NCBI GenBank assembly: GCA_900314555.1
Contig: OMVQ01000003.1
Location: 62,001 to 126,000, forward strand
Origin: an uncultured Eubacteriales bacterium
GTDB lineage: Bacteria; Bacillota; Clostridia; Lachnospirales; Lachnospiraceae
DNA length: 64,000 nucleotides
Reading direction: 5' to 3'
Shown here: positions 17,389-25,212 of the stretch, piece by piece
Position numbering within the stretch: position 1 is the first letter of the stretch
Layout: each line of letters opens with the position of its first letter
Notes under the pieces: generated by a model
What the model was told of the DNA's origin: nothing
Databases searched by the model: none
What the model saw: the letters and a program-made list of their open reading frames with translations, nothing else
Translations under genes and position numbers: made by a program

Positions 17389-17826
17389 ATGGAATCAAGC
17401 AGGAAAGAACTTGCGAAAATGAAAGAGGAGCAGTTAAAGCTCCAGAGAGAACTACATAGAAGAGAAAGAAAACTAAAATTTTTACAGGAAGATTTAGAGA
17501 AAAGAGAGCAAATGTTCAAAACACAGTGGGCGTTGTTAGAACATGAGCTTTCTTTGTTTGCTAAAGAAAGAGAAGCATTTGAACGAGAGATAAAAAAGCA
17601 GCAGTATAGGTCAAAACTTGAAAATGAGAAAACAATCTATAAAGCAAATGGCAGAATAAATGCGGGAATGTACTTCTTAGGTGTACATGACGAATTGTCA
17701 CTTAAGAAAAGATACAGAGACCTGTTAAAGTTATTTCATCCTGACAGTATGAATGGTGACGTTGATGCTATGCAGGCGATTAATAGTGAGTATGCAAAGC
17801 TTAAGAAGAAATATGAGGAGATGTAG
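17389..17826 (+). CDS. Coiled-coil protein with a C-terminal J domain
   Basis: 145 residues. Residues 1-85 are charged heptads (KMKEEQLKLQRELHRRERK) that predict a coiled coil. Residues 95-145 form a short J domain with LSLKKRYRDLLKLFHPDSM, including the HPD motif that stimulates DnaK. The zinc and substrate domains of DnaJ are absent, so it may recruit DnaK to a specific partner. It starts three bases after the antiporter stop and six bases before the next gene, so the three genes form one operon. No specific family is recognised. Confidence 0.75.
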   Translation: MESSRKELAKMKEEQLKLQRELHRRERKLKFLQEDLEKREQMFKTQWALLEHELSLFAKEREAFEREIKKQQYRSKLENEKTIYKANGRINAGMYFLGVHDELSLKKRYRDLLKLFHPDSMNGDVDAMQAINSEYAKLKKKYEEM

Positions 17827-17832
17827 AGGAAA

Positions 17833-19149
17833 ATGTATCAGAAGTTGAAAGAATGTAAGTCGCTAAAAGAGATATATGAAGTTATACCGGAAGAATTCTA
17901 TGAGAAATGTGCAGTGGTACTTATATTCTTTATGAATATGGTTATTGTGGTGGAGAGTCTGACAAGATTAATAACACATAGAACTTCATTTGAGACTATG
18001 GTTAGAAATTATTATATAGTTGGTACATTATCTGTTATTTATGCAGTTATCTATATTGTAGGTAAATTGTATAAGTTTACATTTGGAGAAATAAAGGAGT
18101 ATTTTAAAAATAATATATGGGAAGTATTTTTTCTGATATTATTTTTGCTTGCAACATTATCGATTGTGGCAGCAGGTGATAAACAGAAAGCATTTCAAGG
18201 TCACTGGTTCAGACAGAATGGAATCAGATCCTATTGTATATATCTGTCATTGTATATTGCAGGTAAAACATTAAGCAGTAATAAGAGCAGAAAAACAATA
18301 TTATGGACCATAGCCATAACATCAACAATACAGGATATCATTATTCTGATGAAATATCTGGGATATTATGGTTCGTATTCGGGTGGCTTTTATAATTCAA
18401 ATCATAGTGGATATTATATTACAATGGCAATATTTGCACTAGCAGGTTTAGTTATTTTCGAACAAAAATATATATTTAAAATTAATGCAGCTATATTATA
18501 TGCATTTAATATAATGTGTCTGGTTATTAATAATACATTTGGCTGTTATGTAGCTGTTATGTTTGGGATTGCTTTTATGTTCATTTTGACAGTAGTGAAA
18601 TATGCAGGTGTTTCGTCTGGCTGTGTAATGATGATAGTAATATTCTTAATAATGAGTATCGTAATGAATAGGGAAACTGGAAATATTTCACATAATTTTA
18701 ATATTACCAGTAATGATATAGAAAATATAAGTAAAAGAAATGGGGAAGCTAAAAATGCAGGAACAGGAAGAATGGAGCTTTGGATGAGTGCAATTGATGT
18801 TATAAGTCATAAGTCTGTTATGGGATGTGGAGCTGAAAATATTGAGGATGAAACTGAATGCATTGGAGTACCACATAATGAATTCTTGCAAATAGCTGCT
18901 GAATACGGAGTATTTGCCTGCTTATCATATATAGTCGGATTAATTACATTAATGATTAGTAAGACAAGAAATCTTAAAAATGAAAGTGAATATACAATTA
19001 TCTGTGGTGCTATAGTATTTGTATATCTGGTATCTTCAATGTTTGGCGTAATGATGTTCTACACAGCGGTTTTCTATTATACATTTCTTGGAATTGTATC
19101 GAATGATGGAAATTCGACACAATGTGACAATATTGGGGGAAATACATAA
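17833..19149 (+). CDS. O-antigen ligase-like (Wzy/WaaL/PglL superfamily) membrane protein
   Basis: 438 residues with about 11-12 membrane spans. The superfamily signature is in the large loop: TGRMELWMSAIDVISHKSVMG, then VPHNEFLQIAAEYGVFACLS. Members polymerise or transfer undecaprenyl-linked sugars to lipid, wall or protein acceptors, including pilins in some bacteria. It ends with a terminator 100 bases before the pilus operon. The acceptor cannot be told from sequence; pilin glycosylation is a possibility because of position only. Confidence 0.78.
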   Translation: MYQKLKECKSLKEIYEVIPEEFYEKCAVVLIFFMNMVIVVESLTRLITHRTSFETMVRNYYIVGTLSVIYAVIYIVGKLYKFTFGEIKEYFKNNIWEVFFLILFLLATLSIVAAGDKQKAFQGHWFRQNGIRSYCIYLSLYIAGKTLSSNKSRKTILWTIAITSTIQDIIILMKYLGYYGSYSGGFYNSNHSGYYITMAIFALAGLVIFEQKYIFKINAAILYAFNIMCLVINNTFGCYVAVMFGIAFMFILTVVKYAGVSSGCVMMIVIFLIMSIVMNRETGNISHNFNITSNDIENISKRNGEAKNAGTGRMELWMSAIDVISHKSVMGCGAENIEDETECIGVPHNEFLQIAAEYGVFACLSYIVGLITLMISKTRNLKNESEYTIICGAIVFVYLVSSMFGVMMFYTAVFYYTFLGIVSNDGNSTQCDNIGGNT

Positions 19150-19162
19150 AAAATGAATGTAT

Positions 19163-19199
19163 AAAGTAGTTTTTTTGGTAAAAACTACTTTATTTTTTG
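19163..19199 (+). terminator. Intrinsic terminator before the pilus operon
   Basis: A 12-bp perfect stem (AAAGTAGTTTTT with its complement, 19163-19191) followed by ATTTTTT. Confidence 0.9.
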
Positions 19200-19208
19200 T
19201 ACTTTTTA

Positions 19209-19217
19209 TGGTACACT
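19209..19217 (+). promoter_or_regulatory. Possible extended -10 promoter of pilB
   Basis: TGGTACACT matches an extended -10 (TGnTAnnnT), 35 bases before pilB and just after the terminator. No good -35 is visible. A promoter is expected here because the terminator isolates the operon. Confidence 0.35.
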
Positions 19218-19251
19218 ATACCAAGAAAATCGAGAATGAGGGTAAGAAGTT

Positions 19252-20961
19252 ATGGCTAGATACAATAAGATACGACTAGGTGACTGCCTGGTACAAAAGG
19301 GTATGATTACAGAAGAACAGTTGTCAGAAGCCTTAGTTAAGCAGAAAGAGAATGGCGCTAAGCTTGGTGAGACGATTGTGGAACTGGGTTATGTCTCTGA
19401 AAATGATATGATTGATGTATTAGTCGAGCAGCTTGGAATTGAGTATGTTGATGTTAGAAAGATAAAAGTAGATGAGAATGCAGCAAGGTTATTGAAAGAA
19501 GATTTTATGCGTAAGAATAGTCTTATACCAATTGCGTTTGATGAACTTTTACCAAACGTCATCAGAGTTGCTATGGCTGATCCGATGGATATTATAGCAA
19601 TAGATGATATTTCTATTATAACCAATATGCAGGTAGATCCTGTATTATCTACTAAGGGCCAGATAAATATGGCTATAGATAAGATATTTGGTGCAACGCA
19701 GGCTATGCAGGCTGCTGAACAGTATAGAAAAGAACGTGAAAGAGATAGAGAAAAAGCAGGACTCAATATGGACGAGGAAGAGGGAGATTCGGAACTTGAT
19801 AATTCTCCAATCGTTCAGTTGGTTCGAAGTATATTAGAACAGGGCGTAAGAAGAAGAGCCAGTGATATACATATTGAAGCACTTGAGTTTCAGGTAAGAG
19901 TCAGATTTAGAATTGATGGTGCTTTAGTTCAGGTAATGACATATGATATAGATTTATTGCCGGCAATTGTTGCCAGAATTAAGATTATCGGTGGTATGGA
20001 TATATCAGAGAAGAGAAAACCACAGGATGGTCGTATTGCTATGACAGTCGATAGACGAGATTACGATGTCCGTGTATCTATATTACCAACTATTAACGGC
20101 GAGAAAGTCGTTATGCGTTTAACTTCTAAAGAGAATCTTACAAGAGATAAGAAAAACTTAGGTTTTTCTGAAGAAGAATTAGAAAAGTTTGACAGAATAT
20201 TAAAGAATCCACATGGAATAATCCTTGTAACAGGACCTACAGGCTCAGGTAAATCCACAACATTATACACAGCATTAAGTGAACTTAATACAGAAGATGT
20301 TAATATTATAACAGTTGAAGACCCTGTAGAAGCGAATATGGAGGGGATTAACCAGGTACATGTTAATGAAAAAGCGGGACTTACATTTGCAAGTGCATTA
20401 AGGTCTATCCTCCGTCAGGATCCGGATATAATTATGATAGGTGAAATTCGAGACGGTGAGACTGCAGGTATAGCTGTAAAGGCAGCTATCACAGGACATT
20501 TAGTTGTTAGTACATTACATACAAATGGTACAGCAAGTACAGTAACCCGTCTTGTAGATATGGGTATGGAACCTTACTTGATAGGCGATGCGTTAGTAGG
20601 CGTTATAGCTCAGCGACTTGTAAGAAGACTTTGCCCTGAGTGCAAACGACTTGTTTACGCAAGTGAAGACGAGAAGAGATTATTAGGCGTTACAACACCT
20701 GGTGATTTACCTATATATGAACCGGTTGGTTGCGAAGCTTGTGGTGATACAGGTTACCATGGACGAATCGGTGTATACGAGATAATGCCTGTTACAAATG
20801 ATTTAAGAATAAAGATTGCTGCAGGAGCAAGAGCTGACGAGATTAAAGAACAGGCGGTTAGTGAAGGTATGAACACATTAAGTGTAAGTGCAGCAAAATT
20901 ATGTGTGCAAGGTGTAACTTCATTTAAAGAGGCACTTAAGATAGCATATGAATCAGAATAA
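19252..20961 (+). CDS. pilB: Type IV pilus assembly ATPase PilB
   Basis: 569-residue cytoplasmic hexameric ATPase that powers pilus extension. The N-terminal MshEN domain (LGDCLVQKGMITEEQLSEAL) may bind cyclic di-GMP in related ATPases. The motor domain has Walker A GPTGSGKSTT (from residue 328), the Asp box and Walker B (DPDIIMIGEIRDGETA), a His box, and the zinc cysteines CPEC (461, 464) and CEAC (494, 497) typical of PilB/GspE but not PilT. It heads the pilus operon. Confidence 0.95.
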   Translation: MARYNKIRLGDCLVQKGMITEEQLSEALVKQKENGAKLGETIVELGYVSENDMIDVLVEQLGIEYVDVRKIKVDENAARLLKEDFMRKNSLIPIAFDELLPNVIRVAMADPMDIIAIDDISIITNMQVDPVLSTKGQINMAIDKIFGATQAMQAAEQYRKERERDREKAGLNMDEEEGDSELDNSPIVQLVRSILEQGVRRRASDIHIEALEFQVRVRFRIDGALVQVMTYDIDLLPAIVARIKIIGGMDISEKRKPQDGRIAMTVDRRDYDVRVSILPTINGEKVVMRLTSKENLTRDKKNLGFSEEELEKFDRILKNPHGIILVTGPTGSGKSTTLYTALSELNTEDVNIITVEDPVEANMEGINQVHVNEKAGLTFASALRSILRQDPDIIMIGEIRDGETAGIAVKAAITGHLVVSTLHTNGTASTVTRLVDMGMEPYLIGDALVGVIAQRLVRRLCPECKRLVYASEDEKRLLGVTTPGDLPIYEPVGCEACGDTGYHGRIGVYEIMPVTNDLRIKIAAGARADEIKEQAVSEGMNTLSVSAAKLCVQGVTSFKEALKIAYESE

Positions 20962-20976
20962 GGAGGCAGTTGGAAA

Positions 20977-22041
20977 ATGATATCTATCGAAGAATTACTA
21001 AATGTTGCGGCCGAACATAATGCGTCCGATGTACATATTACGGTTGGAGTTCCACCTAAGATGAGAGTGAATGGTGATTTGCTTGATATGGATTATCCAA
21101 GACTGATGCCTGATGATGCAGAGAACATTATTATGAGCATACTTGATAAGAGGCATAAAGCTATATTTGATGAGAAAGGTGAAGTGGATTTCTCAATATC
21201 TATACCTATGGTAGGAAGATACCGTGTTAATATATTTAGGCAGAGAGGGTCAATGGCAGCAGCACTTCGTGTGGTTGGTACAGAGATTCCTAATCCGGAT
21301 AAGTTAGGTGTTCCTAAGGCAGTACAGGACTTACATAAGAGAAAGAGAGGACTTGTGTTAGTAACAGGACCTACAGGTTCAGGTAAATCTACAACACTTG
21401 CTTCTATTATAGATTTGGTTAATACAAATACATCTTCACATATTATTACATTAGAAGATCCTATCGAATATATGCACAAGCATAAGAAAGCTATGGTTAA
21501 CCAGAGGGAGATTGGATTGGACTCTATGTCATATAATAATGCATTAAGAGCTGCACTCCGTGAAGATCCTGATGTAATCCTTGTTGGTGAGATGCGTGAC
21601 TTCGAGACAATTTCGATTGCGGTAACGGCAGCAGAAACAGGACACCTTGTATTCTCTACATTACATACAATTGGTGCCGCAGCAACAATCGACCGTATTA
21701 TTGATGTATTCCCTACACATCAACAGCAACAGATAAGAGTTCAGTTATCAATGGTGTTAGAGGCAGTTATATCTCAACAGCTTATTCCAACAGCTGACCA
21801 TAAACGAAGAGTTGCAGCATTTGAAGTAATGATAACAAATCCTGCGATTAAAAATCTTATTCGTGAAGGTAAGACATATCAGATTCAATCTATGATTCAG
21901 ACAAATAAGAAATTAGGAATGCAGACTATGGATGATGCACTTTATGATTTATATAGACGTGGAGAGATAACGGGCGAGAAATGTGCTTCATATGCACAGG
22001 ATATCGTGGCTATGGACAAGCGTTTGAGAGGACTTATCTAG
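20977..22041 (+). CDS. pilT: Type IV pilus retraction ATPase PilT
   Basis: 354 residues. It starts directly with the PAS-like domain (LLNVAAEHNASDVHITVGVPP), has Walker A GPTGSGKSTT (from residue 131), Walker B DPDVILVGEMRD and the PilT-specific C-terminal motif AIKNLIREGKTYQI. It lacks the zinc cysteines. It drives pilus retraction, so the system should support twitching or uptake, not only static adhesion. AGGAGG precedes the start, 15 bases after pilB. Confidence 0.95.
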   Translation: MISIEELLNVAAEHNASDVHITVGVPPKMRVNGDLLDMDYPRLMPDDAENIIMSILDKRHKAIFDEKGEVDFSISIPMVGRYRVNIFRQRGSMAAALRVVGTEIPNPDKLGVPKAVQDLHKRKRGLVLVTGPTGSGKSTTLASIIDLVNTNTSSHIITLEDPIEYMHKHKKAMVNQREIGLDSMSYNNALRAALREDPDVILVGEMRDFETISIAVTAAETGHLVFSTLHTIGAAATIDRIIDVFPTHQQQQIRVQLSMVLEAVISQQLIPTADHKRRVAAFEVMITNPAIKNLIREGKTYQIQSMIQTNKKLGMQTMDDALYDLYRRGEITGEKCASYAQDIVAMDKRLRGLI

Positions 22042-22110
22042 AAAATATGATTGGATATTTGGATAATATTACTAAATATGCAACAAGACATTGTGCAAAT
22101 GGTCGAAAAT

Positions 22111-22127
22111 ATTAACAAATTGTTAAT
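22111..22127. promoter_or_regulatory. Palindromic operator-like site upstream of pilC
   Basis: ATTAACAAATTGTTAAT is a perfect 8+1+8 inverted repeat, about 40 bases upstream of a -10 element. It looks like a dimer-binding site; the regulator is unknown. Confidence 0.4.
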
Positions 22128-22161
22128 AAAGTCAAAACAAGTGGTAAATAAAAAGAAAATA

Positions 22162-22170
22162 TGATATAAT
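22162..22170 (+). promoter_or_regulatory. Extended -10 promoter in front of pilC
   Basis: TGATATAAT fits a consensus extended -10 element. The -35 (TGGTAA, 22142-22147) is poor. It would give pilC, the pilins and downstream genes a second promoter. Confidence 0.5.
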
Positions 22171-22220
22171 TTGTACATAATTTAGTACAAGATTAAAAAC
22201 TCTTAGAGAGGAGTGGAAAG

Positions 22221-23444
22221 ATGCCAAGTTATAAATATACCGCATATGGTAAAGATGGCAAAGAAATAAAAGGCTCTGTCGAAGCAGACGACAAAGAAAC
22301 TGCTTTACAACAGATAAAGAATGCCGGAAACATTCCAATAAATGTTTCGGAAGAAGGTCTTTTTGATAAAGATATTAACATTTCATTTGGTGGCAAGAAA
22401 GTATCAGCGAGAGATTTAAGTATCTTCTGTAGGCAGTTCGTTAGTATATCAGGAGCGGGTGTGGCTATAGTAGATGCCTTAGAGATGTTAGCGGATCAGA
22501 CAGAAAGCAAAGAGTTAAAAGCAGCGATAATCGATGTAAAAGTGTCTGTTCAGAAAGGTGAGACACTTGCTAACAGTATGAGAAAGCAAGGTAAAATATT
22601 TCCACCTATTATGATAAATATGATTGAGGCAGGCGAAGCTTCAGGTAACTTAGAAGTATCATTTGATCGAATGGCTACACAGTTCGAAAAACAGACAAAA
22701 TTGCAGTCATTAGTAAAAAAATCAATGATATATCCCATTGCTTTACTAGTAATAGTTATAGGTGTAGTTATTGCAATGATGATTTTAGTTATTCCGTCGT
22801 TTGCAGATATGTATGCAGATATGGATCAACAGTTACCGGTTCTTACAAGAGCGTTAATGGCTTGTAGTGATTTTATTGTTGGAAAATGGTATATATTACT
22901 GGCAGTAATAGCACTTATAGTTGTAGCGTTTAAAGTATTTGCTGCAAGTGAGAAAGGTACATATATATTAGCCAATATGTCAATGAAAGCACCTATATTT
23001 GGTAAACTTACAGTAAAGTCAGCGTCAGCACAGTTTGCAAGAACACTTTCAACACTTACGGCATCTGGTATATCTATGATAGATGCATTAGAGATTGCTG
23101 GTAAGACTATGAAGAATGTAATATTCAGAGATGCTGTTATGGAAGCAAGAGAAAAGGTTGCACAAGGTAGACCACTATCTGAACCACTTAAGAATGGTAA
23201 AGTGTTCCCTAATATGATTGTACATATGATAGGAATTGGAGAAGAAACAGGTAATATGGAAGATATGCTTGTTACAGCTGCATCTTATTATGAAGAAGAA
23301 GTGGAAGTTGCTACTGAAGCAACAGCTGCAGTAATAGAACCACTTATAATAGTAGTTATGGCAGCAATAGTAGGTACGATTATTATGGCGATTCTGATAC
23401 CGATGTTTGGTATGTATGACTTAGCTGGTGGTGGAGAAGTATAA
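22221..23444 (+). CDS. pilC: Type IV pilus inner-membrane platform protein PilC
   Basis: 407 residues with two T2SSF domains, each ending in membrane spans. Starts PSYKYTAYGKDGKEIKGSVEAD; repeated motifs are FCRQFVSISGAGVAIVDALE and FARTLSTLTASGISMIDALE, plus MIEAGEASGNL and MIGIGEETGNMEDML. It forms the rotary platform between PilB/PilT and the growing pilus. The 180-base gap before it holds a palindrome and a promoter-like site. AGAGAGGAG precedes the start. Confidence 0.95.
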   Translation: MPSYKYTAYGKDGKEIKGSVEADDKETALQQIKNAGNIPINVSEEGLFDKDINISFGGKKVSARDLSIFCRQFVSISGAGVAIVDALEMLADQTESKELKAAIIDVKVSVQKGETLANSMRKQGKIFPPIMINMIEAGEASGNLEVSFDRMATQFEKQTKLQSLVKKSMIYPIALLVIVIGVVIAMMILVIPSFADMYADMDQQLPVLTRALMACSDFIVGKWYILLAVIALIVVAFKVFAASEKGTYILANMSMKAPIFGKLTVKSASAQFARTLSTLTASGISMIDALEIAGKTMKNVIFRDAVMEAREKVAQGRPLSEPLKNGKVFPNMIVHMIGIGEETGNMEDMLVTAASYYEEEVEVATEATAAVIEPLIIVVMAAIVGTIIMAILIPMFGMYDLAGGGEV

Positions 23445-23461
23445 AAATACTTGCGATATAA

Positions 23462-23495
23462 AATCATTCTTGATATATACCCCATTAGAATGATT
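23462..23495 (+). promoter_or_regulatory. Hairpin between pilC and the pilin genes
   Basis: A 9-bp perfect stem (AATCATTCT with AGAATGATT) without a T run. A TTGATA hexamer (23470-23475) lies in it, with AT-rich -10-like sequence 18-19 bases on. It may protect or start a pilin-specific transcript so that pilin outnumbers the assembly proteins. Confidence 0.4.
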
Positions 23496-23537
23496 TATAT
23501 ATAAATAAAAATAATATATAAAAAGGAGATTGATATC

Positions 23538-23960
23538 ATGAAGAAAATGAACAACAAAGGTTTCTCGTTAATCGAGCTTATTATCGTTATTGCTATTATG
23601 GCAGTATTAGTTGCAATTATTGCACCAAACTTAACAAAATATTTAGGTAAATCTAAACAGCAGACAGATAAGACAAATCGTGAAGAAATCAAGAAACAGG
23701 TTAAAAACTGTATTTCAGAAGCTACAACAGATGATATAGCAGTACAGCAAACAGATGGAACAAAGGCAACATATGTTATTAATGGTGCCAATTGTTCAGC
23801 AAGTACAGGTGGAACAACTGCTTTCGCTAATCTTATTGCAAATGTATTAGATCCTGATAATAATTCGAAGAGTAAAGCTGAGCCAACAAAGACAACTATG
23901 GTTGTAGAAATCACAGGTACTACAAGTGGCGGATATTCTATAGCAGTTGATTTCTCATAA
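23538..23960 (+). CDS. pilA: Major type IV pilin (PilA1)
   Basis: 140 residues. Short basic leader MKKMNNKG, cleavage before Phe, then FSLIELIIVIAIMAVLVAII with Glu at position 5 of the mature protein, the classic class III prepilin N-terminus. The remainder is a small globular domain with two cysteines, about 34 residues apart (KNCISE and NGANCSAS), that could form a disulfide. It has a strong AAGGAG ribosome site after the leader hairpin, so it is probably the main pilin. Confidence 0.92.
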   Translation: MKKMNNKGFSLIELIIVIAIMAVLVAIIAPNLTKYLGKSKQQTDKTNREEIKKQVKNCISEATTDDIAVQQTDGTKATYVINGANCSASTGGTTAFANLIANVLDPDNNSKSKAEPTKTTMVVEITGTTSGGYSIAVDFS

Positions 23961-23971
23961 GATAATTTGAT

Positions 23972-24412
23972 ATGAATAAAAATGGTGGTTTTTCACTTAT
24001 CGAACTTATAATAGTTATTGCTATAATGGCAGTATTAGTCGCGATTGTCACACCGAATTTAATACAATATATTGATAAAGGTAAAAGGTCAGCGGATATT
24101 AAGAATTTGGATGAAGTGAAACATCAGGTTACTTCTTGCATTGCAAATGCTTCAATAAATAATATTGATATTATAGCTTTAGAAGATGGTGTTAAAAATG
24201 CAGAGTATTTAATTTCATATAATTCTTCACAGGATGAATCAATTATAGTTGCAAAACAAAATGGCACATTAGAATTTGCTGAAATGCTAAAAGATTTGTT
24301 CTGTGAAGAAAAAATAGAAAGTAAAGCTGATAAGAAATACAATAAAGTATTGATTGTCATATCAGGGATAAAAAGTGCCGGTTATTCTGTAGAAGTAAAA
24401 TATGTAAGTTGA
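23972..24412 (+). CDS. Second type IV pilin (PilA2)
   Basis: 146 residues, with leader MNKNGG and mature FSLIELIIVIAIMAVLVAIV, nearly identical to PilA1 in the first 25 residues, then divergent. Probably a tandem duplication that has diverged outside the assembly helix. It lies 11 bases after pilA1 and has no clear Shine-Dalgarno, so its level is probably lower and coupled to pilA1. It could be an alternative or an initiating pilin. Confidence 0.88.
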   Translation: MNKNGGFSLIELIIVIAIMAVLVAIVTPNLIQYIDKGKRSADIKNLDEVKHQVTSCIANASINNIDIIALEDGVKNAEYLISYNSSQDESIIVAKQNGTLEFAEMLKDLFCEEKIESKADKKYNKVLIVISGIKSAGYSVEVKYVS

Positions 24413-24427
24413 GACAAAGGTGAAATT

Positions 24428-25186
24428 ATGCAATTAGAAACATTTTTAATAATAGTAATAACTATATATGGAGTTATCATTGGGAGTTTCCTTAATGTAT
24501 GTATATATAGAATTCCTAAGAATGAAAGTATAATTGTAAATAGATCTCATTGTATGAATTGTGGTAAACAGATTAAATGGTATGATTTAGTACCAATTGT
24601 GAGTTACCTTATTCTAGGTGGAAAGTGTAGATATTGTAAGACTAAACTTTCTATACAGTATCCATTGGTTGAGTTTGTTAATGGGCTGGGGTATGCATTA
24701 ATACTAATATCTAATGGAGTTAATATTAAGAGTATATTATTTTGCCTTTGCTCATCTGCATTATTGGCACTGAGTGTTATTGACTGGAGAACATTTGAGA
24801 TTCCGGTAGCCTTTAATATTTTCATCGGTATTTTAGGCATTATAAGATTATTTACAGATTTAGAACATTGGTATGTATATATCATTGGTTTCTTTGCAGT
24901 AAGTGGTTTTTTATATTTATTATTTTTAATTACTAAAGGAAGAGGTATTGGCGGTGGTGACATTAAATTAATGGCTGCTGCAGGCTTACTCATAGGCTGG
25001 AAGGATATTATTCTTGCTTTGGGAATAGGATGCGTATTAGGTTCGATCATTCATGTTATTCTGATGAAAGTCCAGAATAAGGAAAGAGTGCTTGCATTCG
25101 GACCATACCTGTCATTAGGCATATATATATCTATGCTATATGGTAACCAGATTATTGAATGGTATATAAATACGTTTATTTATTAA
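24428..25186 (+). CDS. pilD: Prepilin peptidase / N-methyltransferase PilD
   Basis: 252-residue membrane aspartyl protease that cleaves prepilin leaders after Gly and methylates the new N-terminus. The first part has GSFLNVCIYRIP and zinc-type pairs CMNC (42, 45) and CRYC (67, 70), found in bifunctional enzymes. Catalytic aspartates are in VIDWRTFEIP (about 119) and GGGDIKLM (about 178). It should process all six prepilins encoded here. Confidence 0.94.
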   Translation: MQLETFLIIVITIYGVIIGSFLNVCIYRIPKNESIIVNRSHCMNCGKQIKWYDLVPIVSYLILGGKCRYCKTKLSIQYPLVEFVNGLGYALILISNGVNIKSILFCLCSSALLALSVIDWRTFEIPVAFNIFIGILGIIRLFTDLEHWYVYIIGFFAVSGFLYLLFLITKGRGIGGGDIKLMAAAGLLIGWKDIILALGIGCVLGSIIHVILMKVQNKERVLAFGPYLSLGIYISMLYGNQIIEWYINTFIY

Positions 25187-25212
25187 TAAAAACTATTGAG
25201 GGAGGCTAAGAG

